Part shown: piece after piece, positions 62,802 through 64,000 of the stretch
How the letters are laid out: each line of letters begins with the position of its first letter
Numbering within the stretch: position 1 is the stretch's first letter
NCBI GenBank assembly: GCA_046329235.1
Contig: JAXLVA010000001.1
Coordinates: forward strand, 1,240,001 to 1,304,000
Origin: JALONH01 sp046329235
Lineage (GTDB): Bacteria > Bacteroidota > Bacteroidia > Cytophagales > Cytophagaceae
DNA: 64,000 nucleotides
Direction of reading: 5' to 3'
Notes under the pieces: generated by a model
Seen by the model: only the letters and a program-made list of their open reading frames with translations
Databases searched by the model: none
Told to the model about the DNA's origin: nothing
Position numbers and translations under genes: made by a program

Positions 62802-63754
62802 GCTTGACCTTCTACAGTCACGCCCATAGATCCGAATTTTTCAATTCGCTGAGCGATTCTTTCTTTAACTGTTTGTTGATTTAATTCTGCTAAGATTTCT
62901 AACAAGCTTGATTTCAATTTATCATACATCCAAGCCGGATCTTGGTGTGCACCACCTAGAGGCTCTTGAATGATACCATCAATCAAACCGTTCTTTAACA
63001 TATCTTCAGCTGTTAGTTTTAACGCTTCAGCAGCTTGCTCTTTGTAATCCCAGCTTCTCCATAAAATAGAAGAACAAGATTCAGGAGAAATTACTGAATA
63101 CCAAGTATTCTCTAACATCATTACTCTATCACCAATAGCAATACCTAATGCACCACCGGAAGCACCTTCACCAATAATAATACAGATAACAGGCACTTTA
63201 AGCATGAACATTTCTTTCAAGTTACGAGCAATTGCTTCTGCTTGACCACGTTCTTCTGCTTCTAAACCAGGATAAGCACCCGGAGTATCAATTAACGTAA
63301 CAATAGGCTTATTGAATTTTTCAGCTAGACGCATCAAACGAAGCGCTTTACGATATCCATCCGGATTCGCCATACCGAAGTTACGTACTTGTCTTTCTTT
63401 CGTTTTACGGCCTTTTTGGTGACCAATAACCATAAAGGTTTGATCTCCAATAGTACCAAATCCACCTACCATGGCCATATCGTCCTTCACGGCTCTATCA
63501 CCATGTAACTCAACGAAGTTATCACACATACCTTGGATATAATCTAGCGTATAAGGACGCTCCGGATGACGAGACAATTGAACTCTTTGCCAACGGGTCA
63601 AGTTGGAATAGATATCCTTCTTAAGTTCTAATATTTTAGCTTCCAACGACTTAACTTCTTTTGTAACGTTAACATCGCTTTCTTCAGCTACTTTTTGCAT
63701 TTCGGCTAATTTGGTCTCCAAATCACCGATTGGTTTTTCGAAATCTAAGTACAT
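62798..63754 (-). CDS. accA: Acetyl-CoA carboxylase carboxyltransferase subunit alpha
   Basis: A 318-residue subunit that, with AccD, moves carboxyl from biotin to acetyl-CoA to make malonyl-CoA for fatty-acid synthesis. It begins MYLDFEKPIGDLETKL and shows ARHPERPYTLDYI-like SRHPERPYTLDYIQGM, VTLIDTPGAYPGLEAEERGQ, IIGEGASGGALGIAIGDRV and ENTWYSVISPESCSSILWR, all standard. It heads an operon with the MBL hydrolase and a barrel protein and has a good promoter. Confidence 0.97.
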   Translation of the reverse strand: MYLDFEKPIGDLETKLAEMQKVAEESDVNVTKEVKSLEAKILELKKDIYSNLTRWQRVQLSRHPERPYTLDYIQGMCDNFVELHGDRAVKDDMAMVGGFGTIGDQTFMVIGHQKGRKTKERQVRNFGMANPDGYRKALRLMRLAEKFNKPIVTLIDTPGAYPGLEAEERGQAEAIARNLKEMFMLKVPVICIIIGEGASGGALGIAIGDRVMMLENTWYSVISPESCSSILWRSWDYKEQAAEALKLTAEDMLKNGLIDGIIQEPLGGAHQDPAWMYDKLKSSLLEILAELNQQTVKERIAQRIEKFGSMGVTVEGQA

Positions 63755-63788
63755 AGTATGATATACACTTTCCCTATAAAGGCAGAGA

Positions 63789-63817
63789 CAAAAGTACTAA
63801 AAAAAGAGGAAAGGCAA
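63789..63817 (-). promoter_or_regulatory. Promoter of the accA operon
   Basis: On the minus strand TTG (63815-63817), an 18-base spacer and TACTTTTG (63789-63796), an exact TAnnTTTG; the accA ATG follows after 34 bases. Confidence 0.72.
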
Positions 63818-63877
63818 CTTTTCAGGTAAGGAGAATTCGCTATGTTAATAAATTAAATAATAATTATTGAAATGGAG

Positions 63878-63908
63878 TTGCGTCGTATCACCAAAAACAC
63901 TATTTTTG
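63878..63908 (+). promoter_or_regulatory. Promoter of tRNA-Asp
   Basis: TTG at 63878-63880, a 20-base spacer and TATTTTTG at 63901-63908, matching the Bacteroidota consensus, 28 bases before the mature tRNA 5' end. Confidence 0.75.
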
Positions 63909-63936
63909 CATCACAATTTAGGAAAACGACCTAAAC

Positions 63937-64000
63937 GGAGTGGTAGTTCAGCTGGTTAGAACGCCTGCCTGTCACGCAGGAGGTCGCGGGTTCGAGTCCC
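63937..64000 (+). tRNA. tRNA-Asp (anticodon GTC), 3' end cut by the window
   Basis: Acceptor arm GGAGTGG, D-arm GTTC-AGCTGGTTA-GAAC, anticodon stem CCTGC/GCAGG enclosing CTGTCAC with GTC at 63971-63973, then the T-arm GCGGG-TTCGAGT-CCC to the window end. The remaining T-stem and acceptor bases lie outside. Confidence 0.95.

Overview
The window is a compact, AT-rich stretch of a Bacteroidota chromosome. Several things point to this phylum: type IX secretion system (T9SS) sortase and shuttle proteins, a PorP/SprF protein, a giant surface protein with a gliding-type C-terminal sorting domain, gldA-gldF-gldG, DUF4290 next to murA, HU-CCDC81/SPOR architecture, a HYC_CC_PP protein, and promoters of the TTG...TAnnTTTG type with almost no Shine-Dalgarno sequences. 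The set fits a Chitinophagales/Sphingobacteriales-like lineage, but the exact order cannot be fixed from sequence reading alone. No gap without a gene exceeds about 190 bases. No insertion sequence, phage gene, CRISPR array or other mobile element is visible.

Layout. Positions 1-4761: tail of a probable protoporphyrinogen oxidase, a polyprenol-phosphate mannose synthase, a LolC/E-type permease on the minus strand, and a tightly overlapping NamZ-like lipoprotein-fmt-folA operon. Positions 4762-10919: a T9SS sortase-like C25 peptidase (PorU2) and its PorV-type partner. Positions 11023-16556: a small lipoprotein, an M3 oligopeptidase with a ferredoxin-type reductase, then purB and a zinc-ribbon methyltransferase. 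Positions 16567-33336: a surface-secretion region with a PorE-like protein (TPR, beta-propeller, CRD, OmpA), a His-rich lipoprotein, a PorP/SprF protein, a second PorE-like protein that stops before the OmpA domain, and a 3843-residue protein with about 32 Ig-like repeats and a type B sorting domain.

Positions 33412-40667: two superfamily 1 helicases (UPF1/IGHMBP2-like and UvrD/PcrA), DUF3109, DUF4290, murA with Asp in place of the catalytic Cys, and a small membrane protein. Positions 40739-56882: fourteen genes head to tail on the minus strand, from holA through a TPR protein, an outer-membrane barrel, an HU/SPOR protein, exbB-exbD-tonB, folC, trmB, gldA-gldF-gldG and DUF4340 to dnaN.

Positions 57026-64000: tyrS with a SET-domain protein, a three-gene cysteine-rich metal (probably copper) cluster, efp, small hypothetical proteins, an accA-metallohydrolase-barrel operon, and a tRNA-Asp cut by the window end.

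Most genes are housekeeping and conventional. The parts most worth a second look are the PorE-like pair beside PorP/SprF and the giant adhesin, the fosfomycin-insensitive-type MurA, the zinc-knuckle SET protein with a Lys-rich tail, the cysteine-rich metal cluster, the EF-P without a Lys at its loop tip, the core shared by three terminators, and promoter elements that sit directly against start codons. None of these is proven to be a new system from sequence alone.
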